This document shows, one piece after another, positions 16,479 through 28,493 of a stretch of 64,000 nucleotides of DNA (its first letter is position 1; every line of letters starts with the position of its first letter). Made by a program: the position numbers and the translations under genes. The notes beneath the pieces were generated by a model. It made no database searches, was not told the origin of the DNA, and saw only the letters and a list, made by a program, of their open reading frames with translations. This DNA is from Ruminiclostridium papyrosolvens DSM 2782 (lineage in GTDB: Bacteria; Bacillota; Clostridia; Acetivibrionales; DSM-1351): positions 1,116,001 to 1,180,000 of the forward strand of contig NZ_CP119677.1 of assembly GCF_029318685.1 (NCBI RefSeq). Direction: 5' to 3'.

Positions 16479-17366
16479 ATGAATAATAATCAATTATTCG
16501 ATAATATAATTAAAAAAAATATAAATGACACAGCTAATGAGATAGAAGTATCTGAGAATAGTATTCAGGAAATTCTTTTAGAAGTTAATAAGCGAAAAAA
16601 GGAAAAAAACCTTTATACCGGTTTTAAAAAATATGCTGCGGCTGCAGTTATAGCTTTTGTTTTAATAGTTGTAACATTTGCCGCGTCTGATAATGTAAGG
16701 GCCATAGCTGTAGGATTTATTAGTAATATTAAAACAGTATTCATTATGGATAAAGACAATAATATTATTGAAAGGCCTGCTAACGAGGTTTTAATTAATC
16801 CCAGTATTAGCAAAGCTACCTCTTTAAATGATAAAGAGCTATCTGAAAAACTGGGAATCAAGATTCGTATTCCTGAAAAATTTTATAAAGATTTAGATTT
16901 ACAGAAAAAAGCTGAGGTAGTTGCTTTTAATAAGACACTAAGTTATGAAACCTTTGACACATTAAAAGATGTTGTTGAAAATGCTATTAATGATGAAAAT
17001 GCTTTTAAAAGTCTTCATGAATATCTGCCATACAGAAGTGTTTCGTGTACTTACAGAAACGGTAAAGGAAACATTTTTAATATTGCTGTCATGGATACCT
17101 CTGTTAAAGTATTTTCAAATAATCATGATATTTCAAAAGTTGTACAAACAAAAGTGGGGAATATAAATGCACAATGGATAGTTGAATCATTTACTGATTA
17201 CAAGGGCAAAGACATGACCAATAAACCTGTGGGAAAGGGAACAGCAAATGCATTATTTTGGACAACTAAAGGTTCTACCTATACGATTGTAACCTTAGAC
17301 GACAAACCAATGTCTATGAATGAAACAGTAAAAATAGCAGAGGCATTTATGAAAACTCAAAAGTAA
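16479..17366 (+). CDS. Membrane-bound anti-sigma factor with extracytoplasmic domain
   Basis: A 295-residue protein: short cytoplasmic N-terminus that would hold the sigma factor, one transmembrane helix (YAAAAVIAFVLIVVTFA, about residues 52-68), and an extracytoplasmic domain of about 220 residues resembling the DUF4367 type found in anti-sigma and sporulation-associated proteins (WTTKGSTYTIVTLD near the end). It is cotranscribed with the ECF sigma gene. It has no carbohydrate-binding module, unlike the RsgI-type regulators of cellulosome genes, so a polysaccharide sensor role is not indicated. Confidence 0.75.
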   Translation: MNNNQLFDNIIKKNINDTANEIEVSENSIQEILLEVNKRKKEKNLYTGFKKYAAAAVIAFVLIVVTFAASDNVRAIAVGFISNIKTVFIMDKDNNIIERPANEVLINPSISKATSLNDKELSEKLGIKIRIPEKFYKDLDLQKKAEVVAFNKTLSYETFDTLKDVVENAINDENAFKSLHEYLPYRSVSCTYRNGKGNIFNIAVMDTSVKVFSNNHDISKVVQTKVGNINAQWIVESFTDYKGKDMTNKPVGKGTANALFWTTKGSTYTIVTLDDKPMSMNETVKIAEAFMKTQK

Positions 17367-17390
17367 TATACCTTAAATAATCCAAATTCG

Positions 17391-17437
17391 AGACACAAGA
17401 GTTTTTCTTAAAAAGAAGGCTTTTTGTGTCTTGTTTT
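17391..17437 (+). terminator. Terminator of the sigma/anti-sigma operon
   Basis: AGACACAA pairs with TTGTGTCT, with an additional internal A/T-rich stem, followed by TGTTTTATGTT. It lies 25 bp after the anti-sigma stop. Confidence 0.65.
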
Positions 17438-17597
17438 ATGTTGCGTTACCAACATACTCAAATTTCTAGCATTACATAAAGTATATTAATATTAACTTAG
17501 TATACGTACATAAGTTAACCATCACTCATATAATGTTTATGAGCTTACGCATTTATCAGTATGCTCTATCCATAATTTTAGGAGGTGAATTTAAAAA

Positions 17598-19100
<1,503 letters not shown>

Positions 19101-19124
19101 CAGATAAAAATGCACATTGAAGTG

Positions 19125-19169
19125 CCATAAAAACTGCCAGTAGAAATAATCTGCTGGCAGTTTTTATGG
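19125..19169 (+). terminator. Terminator of the collagen-like gene
   Basis: CCATAAAAACTGCCAG pairs perfectly with CTGGCAGTTTTTATGG around a 13-nt loop, 24 bp after the stop codon. Confidence 0.8.
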
Positions 19170-19223
19170 TGTTTGTAAAAAATATTACTGTAATAAAACT
19201 CCAAAATTTATATTACTAATGCC

Positions 19224-19266
19224 AAAAAGATTTACATTGAAATGTAAAACATTTACAGACTATAAT
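19224..19266 (+). promoter_or_regulatory. Promoter with paired TTTACA elements upstream of the CE3-dockerin gene
   Basis: TTGAAA (19237-19242), an 18-bp spacer and TATAAT (19261-19266) form a good promoter. It is overlapped by two TTTACA elements whose starts are 21 bp apart (19231 and 19252); the first lies in the palindrome TTTACATTGAAATGTAAA. The same arrangement, including the upstream AAAAAGATTTA, recurs before the xylanase cluster at 36675-36717. This suggests that one activator, perhaps the AraC-type XydR-like protein, controls both. Confidence 0.6.
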
Positions 19267-19343
19267 TAAATTAGTGTTGATAAAAAGTCTTATTAAAAGT
19301 TCTTAATCTATTAAGATAAGAACTGTTCAAAGGAGGAAAAACA

Positions 19344-20288
19344 ATGTATAGTTTAAGAAAAAGACTGTTATCATTAGTAATGGTGGTAAGTATTTGTCTT
19401 TGTGTAAGTTCAGTTTCTAGTGCTAATCAGGATAACCAAACCACTTCACAAGCCGTAACTGCAGCGGCAGCAGCACTTATCGGTGATCTGAACGGAGATG
19501 GTGCGATTGATGCACTTGATTATTCTCTAATGAAGCAATTCTTAATTGGTACCGTTACAGACCTACCTGTTCAGGATGATTTATATGCTGCTGACCTTGA
19601 TGGTGATGCAAAAATAACAGCATTGGATTTATCCTTATTAAAGCAATATATTTTAGGACTCATTACAAAGTTTCCTAAAAATCCGCCTTCAAACATTACT
19701 ACTGTTATAATGCCTTTGGGAGATTCAATAACTGACGGTATAACTGTACCGGGAGCTTACAGAATAAAGCTATGGAGTAATATAACAAATGCCGGACAAA
19801 AAGTTGATTTTGTAGGCTCTATGTCAAACGGTCCCAGCCAACTTGGTGATAAGAACCATGAAGGCCACTCCGGTTGGCGTATTGATCAGATTGATTCTAA
19901 CATCAATGGATGGATGACTACATATAAACCCAAAATTGTTTTATTACACATAGGTACAAATGATATCTCACAAAAATATGATTTGAATAATGCACCTAAC
20001 AGGTTAAGTTCGTTAATTGACAAGATATGTGCTAAATTACCAAGTGATGGCAAGCTCTATGTTGCTAAAGTTATTCCTATAAGCTATGCAGATGTCAGGA
20101 ACTATAACAATCAAGTGGCTCAAGTTGTCCAAAACAAGGCTAGTCAAGGAAAGCCGGTGTTTGTTGTTGATATGTACAGTGCAGTTACTACATCCGATTT
20201 AGCTGATGGAGTTCATTGTAACCAAAATGGCTATAACAAGATGGCGGATGTTTGGTATAATGCTATCAAAAATGATTTAGGTAAATAA
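19344..20288 (+). CDS. Dockerin-CE3 acetylxylan esterase (SGNH family)
   Basis: A 314-residue secreted protein: signal peptide (about 1-27), N-terminal type I dockerin (about 46-110; GDLNGDGAIDALD and ITALDLSLLKQYILG), then an SGNH hydrolase domain. Catalytic blocks are GDSITDG (Ser near 127), GHSGWRID, GTNDIS and DGVHCN with the Asp-His pair near 287-290. This set fits family CE3 acetylxylan esterases that deacetylate xylan. The dockerin at the N-terminus is unusual, as most in this window are C-terminal. It has a GGAGG SD. Its promoter resembles that of the xylan cluster 17 kb downstream, so it is probably a co-regulated outlier of that system. Confidence 0.88.
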   Translation: MYSLRKRLLSLVMVVSICLCVSSVSSANQDNQTTSQAVTAAAAALIGDLNGDGAIDALDYSLMKQFLIGTVTDLPVQDDLYAADLDGDAKITALDLSLLKQYILGLITKFPKNPPSNITTVIMPLGDSITDGITVPGAYRIKLWSNITNAGQKVDFVGSMSNGPSQLGDKNHEGHSGWRIDQIDSNINGWMTTYKPKIVLLHIGTNDISQKYDLNNAPNRLSSLIDKICAKLPSDGKLYVAKVIPISYADVRNYNNQVAQVVQNKASQGKPVFVVDMYSAVTTSDLADGVHCNQNGYNKMADVWYNAIKNDLGK

Positions 20289-20330
20289 GAAAATATTAAG
20301 AAGTTCATAAGATATAATTCAAACTTGGCT

Positions 20331-20380
20331 CCTTATACTGTGGTTAAATTATATTAACACAGTATAAGGGGTTGTTTTAT
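20331..20380 (+). terminator. Terminator of the CE3 gene overlapping the next RBS
   Basis: CCTTATACTGTG (20331-20342) pairs with CACAGTATAAGG (20358-20369), followed by GGTTGTTTTATT. The ATG of the next gene is at 20382 and its likely SD, AAGGGG, is in the 3' arm, so the hairpin could both terminate transcription and mask translation initiation. Confidence 0.7.
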
Positions 20381-20381
20381 T

Positions 20382-21278
20382 ATGGAACGAAAAGGGAAAA
20401 AGAAAAAATCAGGAATGTGTATATTGGTTGTACTTATGATGATGGCGGTTATTGCTGTTTTTGTTTACAAGATAGAACCAAATCCAACTGTCTCTATAGC
20501 TTTGGACAAGCTGAACAGTCCTAACGCTATTCTGATTCGTTTAAAAGATCACACTACACTTCTGGATAAAAATAGCGGAGTAAAAATTTATCCTGCTTCT
20601 TTAACTAAAATAATGACAGCAATTGTTGCTCTGGAAAATATACATGATCTTAAGGAAGAAATTAAACTTACAAATTCTACGTTCCGGGGGCTGTATGAAG
20701 CAGATGCATCAATGGCAGGTTTTCAACCCGGTGAGCAGGTGAGAGCATTAGATTTGCTATATGGAGTATTATTGCCAAGCGGTGCTGAGTGCTGTGTCGG
20801 ACTTGCAAATAAGGTTGCGGGTTCACAGCAGAATTTCGTAAAAATGATGAATGAAAAGGCTGCAAAACTTGGTATGAAAAATACCCATTTTGAAAATGTG
20901 ACCGGACTTCAGAATGAAAACCACTACACAACAGTAGCGGATTTGGCTATTCTTCTGAGTTATTCTTTGAAAAATGATACTTTCCGGGAGATTTTTACTT
21001 CAGCTCGCTATTCCACAAAACCTACTAATAAGCATACTGATGGGATAACCTTTAACAGCACCATGTTTGAAAAACTCAACAACAAAAAAATTACTGGTGG
21101 TGAAATTCTAGGAGGAAAAACGGGATATACCAGTGCAGCTGGGTTGTGTCTTGCAAGTCTCTCCAAAGTGGGTACTCAAGAATATGTTTTTGTTACAGCC
21201 GGTGCAAAGGGAGACAGTCACTCGGAACAGTTTAATATAACGGATGCAATCGCTGTATATAGCAGCATAGGAAAATAA
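20382..21278 (+). CDS. D-alanyl-D-alanine carboxypeptidase (penicillin-binding protein 5/DacF type)
   Basis: A 298-residue serine peptidase of family S11. An N-terminal membrane segment (MCILVVLMMMAVIAVFVY) anchors it outside the cell. Active-site motifs are SLTK (SxxK), SGA in PSGAECC at the SxN position, and GGKTGYT (KTG). It trims the terminal D-Ala of peptidoglycan pentapeptides. The SxN Asn is replaced by Ala, a variation seen in several clostridial S11 homologues as far as I recall. It lacks the usual C-terminal beta domain, being shorter than PBP5. Neighbour genes do not suggest a van-type cluster. Confidence 0.85.
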   Translation: MERKGKKKKSGMCILVVLMMMAVIAVFVYKIEPNPTVSIALDKLNSPNAILIRLKDHTTLLDKNSGVKIYPASLTKIMTAIVALENIHDLKEEIKLTNSTFRGLYEADASMAGFQPGEQVRALDLLYGVLLPSGAECCVGLANKVAGSQQNFVKMMNEKAAKLGMKNTHFENVTGLQNENHYTTVADLAILLSYSLKNDTFREIFTSARYSTKPTNKHTDGITFNSTMFEKLNNKKITGGEILGGKTGYTSAAGLCLASLSKVGTQEYVFVTAGAKGDSHSEQFNITDAIAVYSSIGK

Positions 21279-21449
21279 ATAAAAAGAAACTTCCACTACT
21301 TGTATAGTTTTTGTGATTACTATATAAAAACATAGTGACTTACTGTCATTGCGAGAATGATTAACAAAATCGTATAATCCAATTAGAAGAATATGTAATA
21401 AATTCCTGAAAAACATATTTTCAAAACTATTTGGAAGGAGAATGATGTT

Positions 21450-22775
21450 ATGAAAAAGATGGTGACTGGAAAGGTAGTTTGTTTTATTTTAGTGATTACA
21501 CTACTATTAACATTGCTTGTGCCTGTGGTATATGCAGATTCAGACTATGAAGTGAAGTATACAACCATGTCTGAGTGGGATTCTGCATTTCAAGGGCAAA
21601 TCGAAATTGTGAACAAAAGCAACAAGGAGCTTGATCAATGGAAGATTGAGTTTGACTGGGATAAAATTATCTCACAGATTTGGAATGCAAGACTGGAAAG
21701 AAATGAGGGCGGACACTATATTATCAGGAGTGAAGCATATAATCAAATTATTCCACCGGGAGGAAAATTATCTTTTGGTTTTTTGGGTACAAACGGACAA
21801 AATATTTCAGACCCTACTAATTATTCCGTAACGGATATTTACGATGAATTGGCAAAAAAGGATCTTGAGTGGCAAAATTATCTTGGAATTATGCAAGGTA
21901 CTGCTTTTCAAAAGTCCTGGGCAGATGGAATGGTTACAGCTACTACGAGCTTTGAATCAGATGAACCCTTCAGGATAGGCTACGAGATTATTGAAAAGAA
22001 CCCTGTTGAGAAGTACATTCAAGCCAGATATGAGAATGTGGAAATACCGACAAAGGATGGTATCAAGCTTAAAGGTATTTTCTTCCCTGTTTCCTGTCCA
22101 AAGGGAACAATAATCATGCTTCATGGCCGTGGGAGTACAGCATTGTGGGAGGTACCTAAATTAAAATTCCTTCTTGACAATAGTTATCAGATTCTGGTAT
22201 ATAATTCAAGAAGCTGGAATTATCATACTACTCCTGAAAAATACATAGGGCTAATGAAAAATGATTTGGACGATATTGGTTGTTCTATAGATTATTTAAA
22301 AGGAAGATATGATGTAGATAAAAGCAAAATAGGCATTTATGGATTTTCTTATGGTGCAAATAAAGCTCTGATGGAAACCGCGCTCAGAAGCGATGTAAAA
22401 GTTCTTATATCGGATGGAGCAACACAAAATATACCCACGTATTCAGAATATTTTACATGGGAAAGAATAGGACAGGATTTTTTGAATATTTACGAAGATA
22501 AATTCGGACAGGGCTCTGCGTCATTAGGTATAGACTTTTTTCCATCAATATTTACAAATGCTTTAAGCAGCATAAATATTCCAGTTTTATTTATACAGGG
22601 GCTGAATGATACTTCGGTTCCGGTAGAGGATGTAGAAGTACTGTACAATTCGGCAAATGCGCCTAAAGACAAAATTATTCTGCCTCAATCCGGTCACTGT
22701 AACGGTGATTTAACAGAAGATAAGACTTTATACGAAAGTAAGATACTGGATTTTCTAAATACCTATTTGAATTAA
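21450..22775 (+). CDS. Secreted CBM2-like module fused to an alpha/beta hydrolase
   Basis: A 441-residue secreted protein without dockerin. After the signal peptide (about 1-29, ending VVYADS), residues 32-125 resemble a family 2 carbohydrate-binding module (Trp in SEWDSAFQG, WKIEFDW, then AYNQIIPPGGKLSFGFLGTN). From about residue 195 there is an alpha/beta hydrolase with oxyanion segment MLHGRG, nucleophile elbow GFSYG, acid GLNDTSVP and His in SGHCNGD. A carbohydrate esterase acting on insoluble cellulose-bound hemicellulose is the natural inference, but the substrate is not shown. The fold resembles dienelactone-hydrolase/peptidase S9-like proteins. It has a GGAAGGAG SD and is followed by a terminator. 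Confidence 0.75.
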   Translation: MKKMVTGKVVCFILVITLLLTLLVPVVYADSDYEVKYTTMSEWDSAFQGQIEIVNKSNKELDQWKIEFDWDKIISQIWNARLERNEGGHYIIRSEAYNQIIPPGGKLSFGFLGTNGQNISDPTNYSVTDIYDELAKKDLEWQNYLGIMQGTAFQKSWADGMVTATTSFESDEPFRIGYEIIEKNPVEKYIQARYENVEIPTKDGIKLKGIFFPVSCPKGTIIMLHGRGSTALWEVPKLKFLLDNSYQILVYNSRSWNYHTTPEKYIGLMKNDLDDIGCSIDYLKGRYDVDKSKIGIYGFSYGANKALMETALRSDVKVLISDGATQNIPTYSEYFTWERIGQDFLNIYEDKFGQGSASLGIDFFPSIFTNALSSINIPVLFIQGLNDTSVPVEDVEVLYNSANAPKDKIILPQSGHCNGDLTEDKTLYESKILDFLNTYLN

Positions 22776-22783
22776 AATCAGTT

Positions 22784-22833
22784 AAGAATCCGCTGAAAAG
22801 CCCTTTTAAATAGGCCTACGGCGGATTCTTTAA
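22784..22833 (+). terminator. Terminator of the CBM2-hydrolase gene
   Basis: AAGAATCCGC (22784-22793) pairs with GCGGATTCTT (22821-22830); an internal AGCC/GGCC-rich segment may extend it. It lies 9 bp after the stop codon. Confidence 0.75.
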
Positions 22834-22898
22834 GTGTTATATACATAATAATGTGTTAGGATTAACTTGAGTCTGTGAAATGAAAGGGTTATCATGCC

Positions 22899-24635
22899 AT
22901 GTGGATGAGGTACATTCTTCCGGGTACAAATGCAATAGTTTCATTTATTACAATAATTGCATTATTACTGAGGAAAAATAAAAATGCCATTGAAAAAAGT
23001 TATATTACATTGTCTCTGTTCTGGCTTAATTGGTCTGTAGGAATAATTTTCACAGTGAAATGGGGTCTTGCACCATTCGGTGAGTACTTATATTGGATTA
23101 AAAATATTTCAGCTTTCGCAATGGGGCCTATATGGCTTGTTTTCAGTTTTTATTATACAAATAGCAGAATAATTCGAAACAATAAATGGAGAATGGTAAA
23201 CATCTTTTTTTTAGTAGTTCCTTCTTTGATTATGTATATTATAAGCATTACTAATAAATATCACGGAGCTTTTTTGGCATATGATTATGCCAGACTTAGA
23301 GTAGCAGGCTACAAATGGGGGTTCTGGGTTCATATGATTCTGCAATATGTTTATATATTTGCAGGGTGTTATTTTATTTGGGTACATGGAATGCGCAGCA
23401 GAAGCTATATAAGGAAACGTTCCTTCATTATTGTAGGAGGAACGTTATTTTCCCAAATTATTATAATCGCGTATTATTTATCAGGAATATATTTAATTTA
23501 TAATGATATTGATATTGCTCCCAGTGTTTTTTTGATAGTTATGATTTGCATTTTTATTGCTTCTGTAAAGTATAAGTTTTTAAATCTTCTCCCCATGGCA
23601 TTACCAAAAATTATGAGGAACTTAAGGGAAGGTATCATTATAGTTGATTTGGAAGGTAAAATATCAAGTCAGAATACTGCATTTTATAATATGTTTAATA
23701 ATTTTATCAATATTGAAGAGGTAAATGCAAAAGAATTTTCTAGGGAGCTATTGAATAAGTGCCTATGTGATGAGAATGGCAAAAAGGCAGTGAAAGCTAT
23801 CAGGGAAGGCGGATATGAAGGAATAAAAGGAGAAGTGGCTCTGACTTCTGAAATATATTTTCAGATTAATTATCAACCGCTTTTTGATAAAAATGAGTTT
23901 ATGGGGGCAGTAGTCTCTTTCTATGATATAGGAGAACATAAATTACTGACGAAACAGCTTAATGAAAAGAATAATCGGCTTTTAGAGGCAAACATAAGAC
24001 TTCAGGAACATGCAAAAGTTGTAAAAGAACTTGTGATAGCACAAGAAAGGAACAAATTTGCATCTGAAATCCACGATTCTGTCGGGCATTCGCTGTCAGT
24101 TCTCGGTGCCCTTTTAGAAGTATGCAGGCTGTCGTTTTCGGAAAAACCCGAACAAACCTACAAAAAAATTGAAACAGCATTAAACATTTCCAAGAAGGCA
24201 CTTGGTGAACTACGTTTATCAGTTTCAAATTTCACATCGCCGTCATTTGAGAGAACTCCGTTATTTGAATCAATAGAATCCATGATTCACTGCTTTGAAC
24301 AGACAGGAATAAAAGTTGATTTTACTCTGCATGGGAATACTATTCATCCTCTGGATAAGGAGGTTTCAAATACGGTCTTTAATATCTGCCGAGAAGCATT
24401 AACAAATTCATTAAAACATGGCAATGCAAAAACTATAAATATTATATTTAATATTAATAACAATAATCTCGTACTTTTTATTTTTGATGATGGAAAGGGC
24501 TGCAGTAATCCATTAAAAGGTATAGGGCTCAGTGGTATGGAAAACAGGGTTAAAAATTTAAATGGGAGCATAGCTTTTGGCTCAGGTGGAGAGACTGGAT
24601 TCAGTATACATGTTGAAATACCTTTATCAGATTAA
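22899..24635 (+). CDS. Membrane histidine kinase with N-terminal 7TM region, PAS and HisKA_3
   Basis: A 578-residue sensor kinase. Residues 1-225 contain about seven hydrophobic helices of the 7TM sensor type, followed by a PAS-like domain (about 230-345; EGIIIVDLEGKISSQN), a HisKA_3 dimerisation domain with the phospho-acceptor in SEIHDSVGHSL (His near 392), and an HATPase domain (NxxREALTNSLKHG, DDGKGC, GLSGMENRV). The last feature set is that of LiaS/NarX-type kinases. Its partner is the convergent NarL-type regulator, whose gene overlaps its 3' end by 9 bp. The ligand is unknown; the SD is AAAGGG about 10 bp upstream. Confidence 0.85.
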   Translation: MWMRYILPGTNAIVSFITIIALLLRKNKNAIEKSYITLSLFWLNWSVGIIFTVKWGLAPFGEYLYWIKNISAFAMGPIWLVFSFYYTNSRIIRNNKWRMVNIFFLVVPSLIMYIISITNKYHGAFLAYDYARLRVAGYKWGFWVHMILQYVYIFAGCYFIWVHGMRSRSYIRKRSFIIVGGTLFSQIIIIAYYLSGIYLIYNDIDIAPSVFLIVMICIFIASVKYKFLNLLPMALPKIMRNLREGIIIVDLEGKISSQNTAFYNMFNNFINIEEVNAKEFSRELLNKCLCDENGKKAVKAIREGGYEGIKGEVALTSEIYFQINYQPLFDKNEFMGAVVSFYDIGEHKLLTKQLNEKNNRLLEANIRLQEHAKVVKELVIAQERNKFASEIHDSVGHSLSVLGALLEVCRLSFSEKPEQTYKKIETALNISKKALGELRLSVSNFTSPSFERTPLFESIESMIHCFEQTGIKVDFTLHGNTIHPLDKEVSNTVFNICREALTNSLKHGNAKTINIIFNINNNNLVLFIFDDGKGCSNPLKGIGLSGMENRVKNLNGSIAFGSGGETGFSIHVEIPLSD

Positions 24636-25259
24636 TTTCCTTTTTGCTGCGTATACTGCAAGCTGAATTCTATCTTTTAAATCCAACTGGCTTAAAAGCT
24701 TATAGACAATATTTCTGACTGTACCTTCAGCAAGGTATAGTGTTTCGCCGATTTCTTTATAGCTTTTCCCATCCGCAATTAATTTTATTATAGATATCTC
24801 CCTTGGAGAAATATCTATAGCTTTTTCCGGCTCGGCAGATACAGTATCTATTTTGCTGACAATATTTGACAGAACGGAATCCTCAAAAACCCTTAAACCA
24901 ATATGTATACTTCTTATTGAATGATGAAGCTCCAATAATCCCATATCTTTTGTTATGAAACCGTCTGCCCCATATTTGACTGCTTTTGTTACACTGACTT
25001 CGTCATTGAAAGTTGAGAGAATGACAATTTTTATTTCCGAATACATATGCTTAATAAGTCTTGTAGCTTCAAACCCATCCAGTTCAGGCATTTTAAGATC
25101 CATTATAATCATATCGGGAGTATTACTATTGCAAAAATCCAATGCTTCCTTTCCGCTGGATACAAGACCGATAACTTGCATTTCTTTATCGCTTTCTATC
25201 ATGAATTTGAGACTTTCGCGAAACATTTGCATATCATCAGCTATTACAATTTTAATCAT
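24627..25259 (-). CDS. NarL/LuxR-type response regulator
   Basis: A 210-residue regulator with a receiver domain (IVIADDMQ, phospho-Asp near 54 in MIIMDLKMPEL, Lys in ITKD) and a C-terminal LuxR-type helix-turn-helix (SPREISIIKLIADGKSYKEI, VRNIVYKLL). The ATG at 25259 is chosen because AGAGAGGTG lies just upstream; a longer frame to 25316 adds 19 residues without an SD. It is the likely partner of the kinase at 22899, which carries the matching HisKA_3 type. The two genes are convergent and overlap, so they are not in one transcript. Confidence 0.88.
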   Translation of the reverse strand: MIKIVIADDMQMFRESLKFMIESDKEMQVIGLVSSGKEALDFCNSNTPDMIIMDLKMPELDGFEATRLIKHMYSEIKIVILSTFNDEVSVTKAVKYGADGFITKDMGLLELHHSIRSIHIGLRVFEDSVLSNIVSKIDTVSAEPEKAIDISPREISIIKLIADGKSYKEIGETLYLAEGTVRNIVYKLLSQLDLKDRIQLAVYAAKRKLI

Positions 25260-25534
25260 ACTGGTACACCTCTCTTTTAGATTTAACAACAGTGCAAGCT
25301 GAGGGAGTGACTCCATTTTAGTATATTATAATTTATGGTAAATTTCATTCATGAGTCTTTCTATTAACACGTTTTCTTTTTGCTCAATTACAGAAAGACT
25401 GTCTACTATAGTTTTTATAGGGCCTTCAAGAGTAGAAAATTTTTCTGTAATCAATTATATAATTGTTGAGGAAAAACAGAGAACTAATTTTATAAGCTAT
25501 TTCAATAATATTAAATAAAAGTAGGTGATGTAGT

Positions 25535-25711
25535 TTGAGAAAAGCAGTAATTTTTGATTTTGAATTTGGAGATGAAGCCTTTGACTATAGGAAGATTCTC
25601 ACTTTAAGAGCTTTATTTGATTATATGAAACTTAGCTGTAAAGCAGCATATAAAATTGTATCAATGATTGCTCCAAGATATTTACAAGAGTTTCGGGTAA
25701 AATATCTTTAA
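25535..25711 (+). CDS. Small hypothetical protein, 58 residues
   Basis: An ORF starting at TTG with AGGTGAT about 8 bases upstream. The sequence begins (M)RKAVIFDFEFGDEAF and is followed by a basic amphipathic stretch (KLSCKAAYKIVSMIAPRY). No family is recognised. The remainder of the 25260-25780 interval shows no other gene. It may be genuine or a remnant; the non-ATG start lowers confidence. Confidence 0.35.
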   Translation: MRKAVIFDFEFGDEAFDYRKILTLRALFDYMKLSCKAAYKIVSMIAPRYLQEFRVKYL

Positions 25712-25780
25712 CCAAGCTACCATTGATACAATTTATACTTCTAAGTACAGGTTTAAAACAACCCTCTTAGAGATTTTATT

Positions 25781-27301
<1,521 letters not shown>

Positions 27302-27320
27302 TTAGTATTAAAATTAAATT

Positions 27321-27346
27321 AGTAATTAATAATAAAGTTAATTACT
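27321..27346. promoter_or_regulatory. Palindromic operator candidate between GH51 and the ArsR-type gene
   Basis: AGTAATTAA (27321-27329) and TTAATTACT (27338-27346) form a perfect inverted repeat with an 8-bp centre; a further partial half-site (TAATTACC) follows near 27350. It lies 32 bp upstream of the GH51 start and is a good candidate for binding by the divergent ArsR-type regulator. Confidence 0.5.
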
Positions 27347-27472
27347 TAATAATTACCTTAATAACTATATAGTATATTCCATTTTCCTATATGTCAATAC
27401 AAATTATTGACTTTATATTTACAAATTATAATGTGTAATTTATACTTGTATTAATTTGAAGTGAGGAGCAAA

Positions 27473-28381
27473 ATGCAAATGAAGATAGATATATCAGAAA
27501 AGTGGCTGCCTGTTTATGAAGCTTTAAGCAGCAATGTGAGAATTAAAATAATTAATTTACTTGCAACAGAGGCTTTAAATATAAAACAGCTTGCCCAAGA
27601 ACTTGGGCTTAGCAGTGCAATAGTGACAATGCATGTAAAAAAGCTGGAAAAAGCCGGTATTGTTCACTCTGAAAGAAAAAGTATTAACGGGGCAGTACAG
27701 AAACTCTGTTTTCTTGATGTAGATTCATTAGAAATCCAGTTTCCAAGCAAACAGGCAAAAACAAGAAGTTATCACGAATTCTCAATGCCCATAGGCCATT
27801 ATTCAAATTTTGTGGTTACCGCCACTTGTGGAATAGCAACCCCTGAAAAGGTTATAGGTGAGTTTGATGATCCAAGATATTTTTTGGAGCCGGACAGAGT
27901 TAATGCAGGAATACTCTGGTTTACGGAAGGCTATGTAGAATACAAAATTCCTAATTTCTTACTATCCGTACAACAGCCCGAAGAATTGGAAATATCAATG
28001 GAGCTTGGTTCTGAAGCTCCTGGAATAAACAGCAATTGGCCCTCGGATATAACTTTTTTTCTTAATGAAAAAAAGGTCGGTCAATGGACCAGCCCCGGAG
28101 ATTATGGAAACAGCCGTGGAAGATATACTCCCGATTGGTGGAGCTTGCAGGTTGGCCAGTACGGTTTGTATAAATCCATACGTATAACACAGGATGGTTC
28201 TTATATAGATGGAACAAAGGTTTCCGATACTGCACTTTCGTCTTTGGATATACGCCAGAAATATTGGACTTTTAAAATAGCAGTACTGCCTGATTCACAG
28301 AATGTCGGGGGTGTAACAATATTTGGTAAAGGCTTTGGGAATTACAGTCGTGATATATTATTTAAGTTATATTATATATAA
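27473..28381 (+). CDS. ArsR-type transcription regulator with a large C-terminal sensor domain
   Basis: A roughly 300-residue regulator. Residues 5-85 are a winged helix (LSSNVRIKIINLLATEALNIKQLAQELGLS..., HVKKLEKAGIV). The 200-residue C-terminal part (HYSNFVVTATCGIATPEKVIG ... PDWWSLQVGQYGLYK ... WTFKIAVLPDSQNVGG) has the look of a beta-sandwich, rich in Trp and Gly, and probably binds a sugar or oligosaccharide. The ATG at 27473 follows GAGGAG; a GTG at 27461 precedes that SD. Its position, divergent from GH51 and 200 bp before the sugar ABC transporter, suggests local control by arabinose-containing ligands. Confidence 0.75.
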   Translation: MQMKIDISEKWLPVYEALSSNVRIKIINLLATEALNIKQLAQELGLSSAIVTMHVKKLEKAGIVHSERKSINGAVQKLCFLDVDSLEIQFPSKQAKTRSYHEFSMPIGHYSNFVVTATCGIATPEKVIGEFDDPRYFLEPDRVNAGILWFTEGYVEYKIPNFLLSVQQPEELEISMELGSEAPGINSNWPSDITFFLNEKKVGQWTSPGDYGNSRGRYTPDWWSLQVGQYGLYKSIRITQDGSYIDGTKVSDTALSSLDIRQKYWTFKIAVLPDSQNVGGVTIFGKGFGNYSRDILFKLYYI

Positions 28382-28493
28382 TTTTGGTTTAATAAATTAT
28401 TCAACATAAATAATAAAAAAATCAACTTTTCAATATGGCTATTTGAATTAAAAATTTACTTAATAAATAATTATAAAAAACTCTTAATATATT

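Noticed and set aside
21330-21385. REP-like string containing TGTCATTGCGAGA
   Set aside because: Only a partial resemblance to the TGTCATTGCGAG-type repeats of other genomes, single copy here, no palindrome found.
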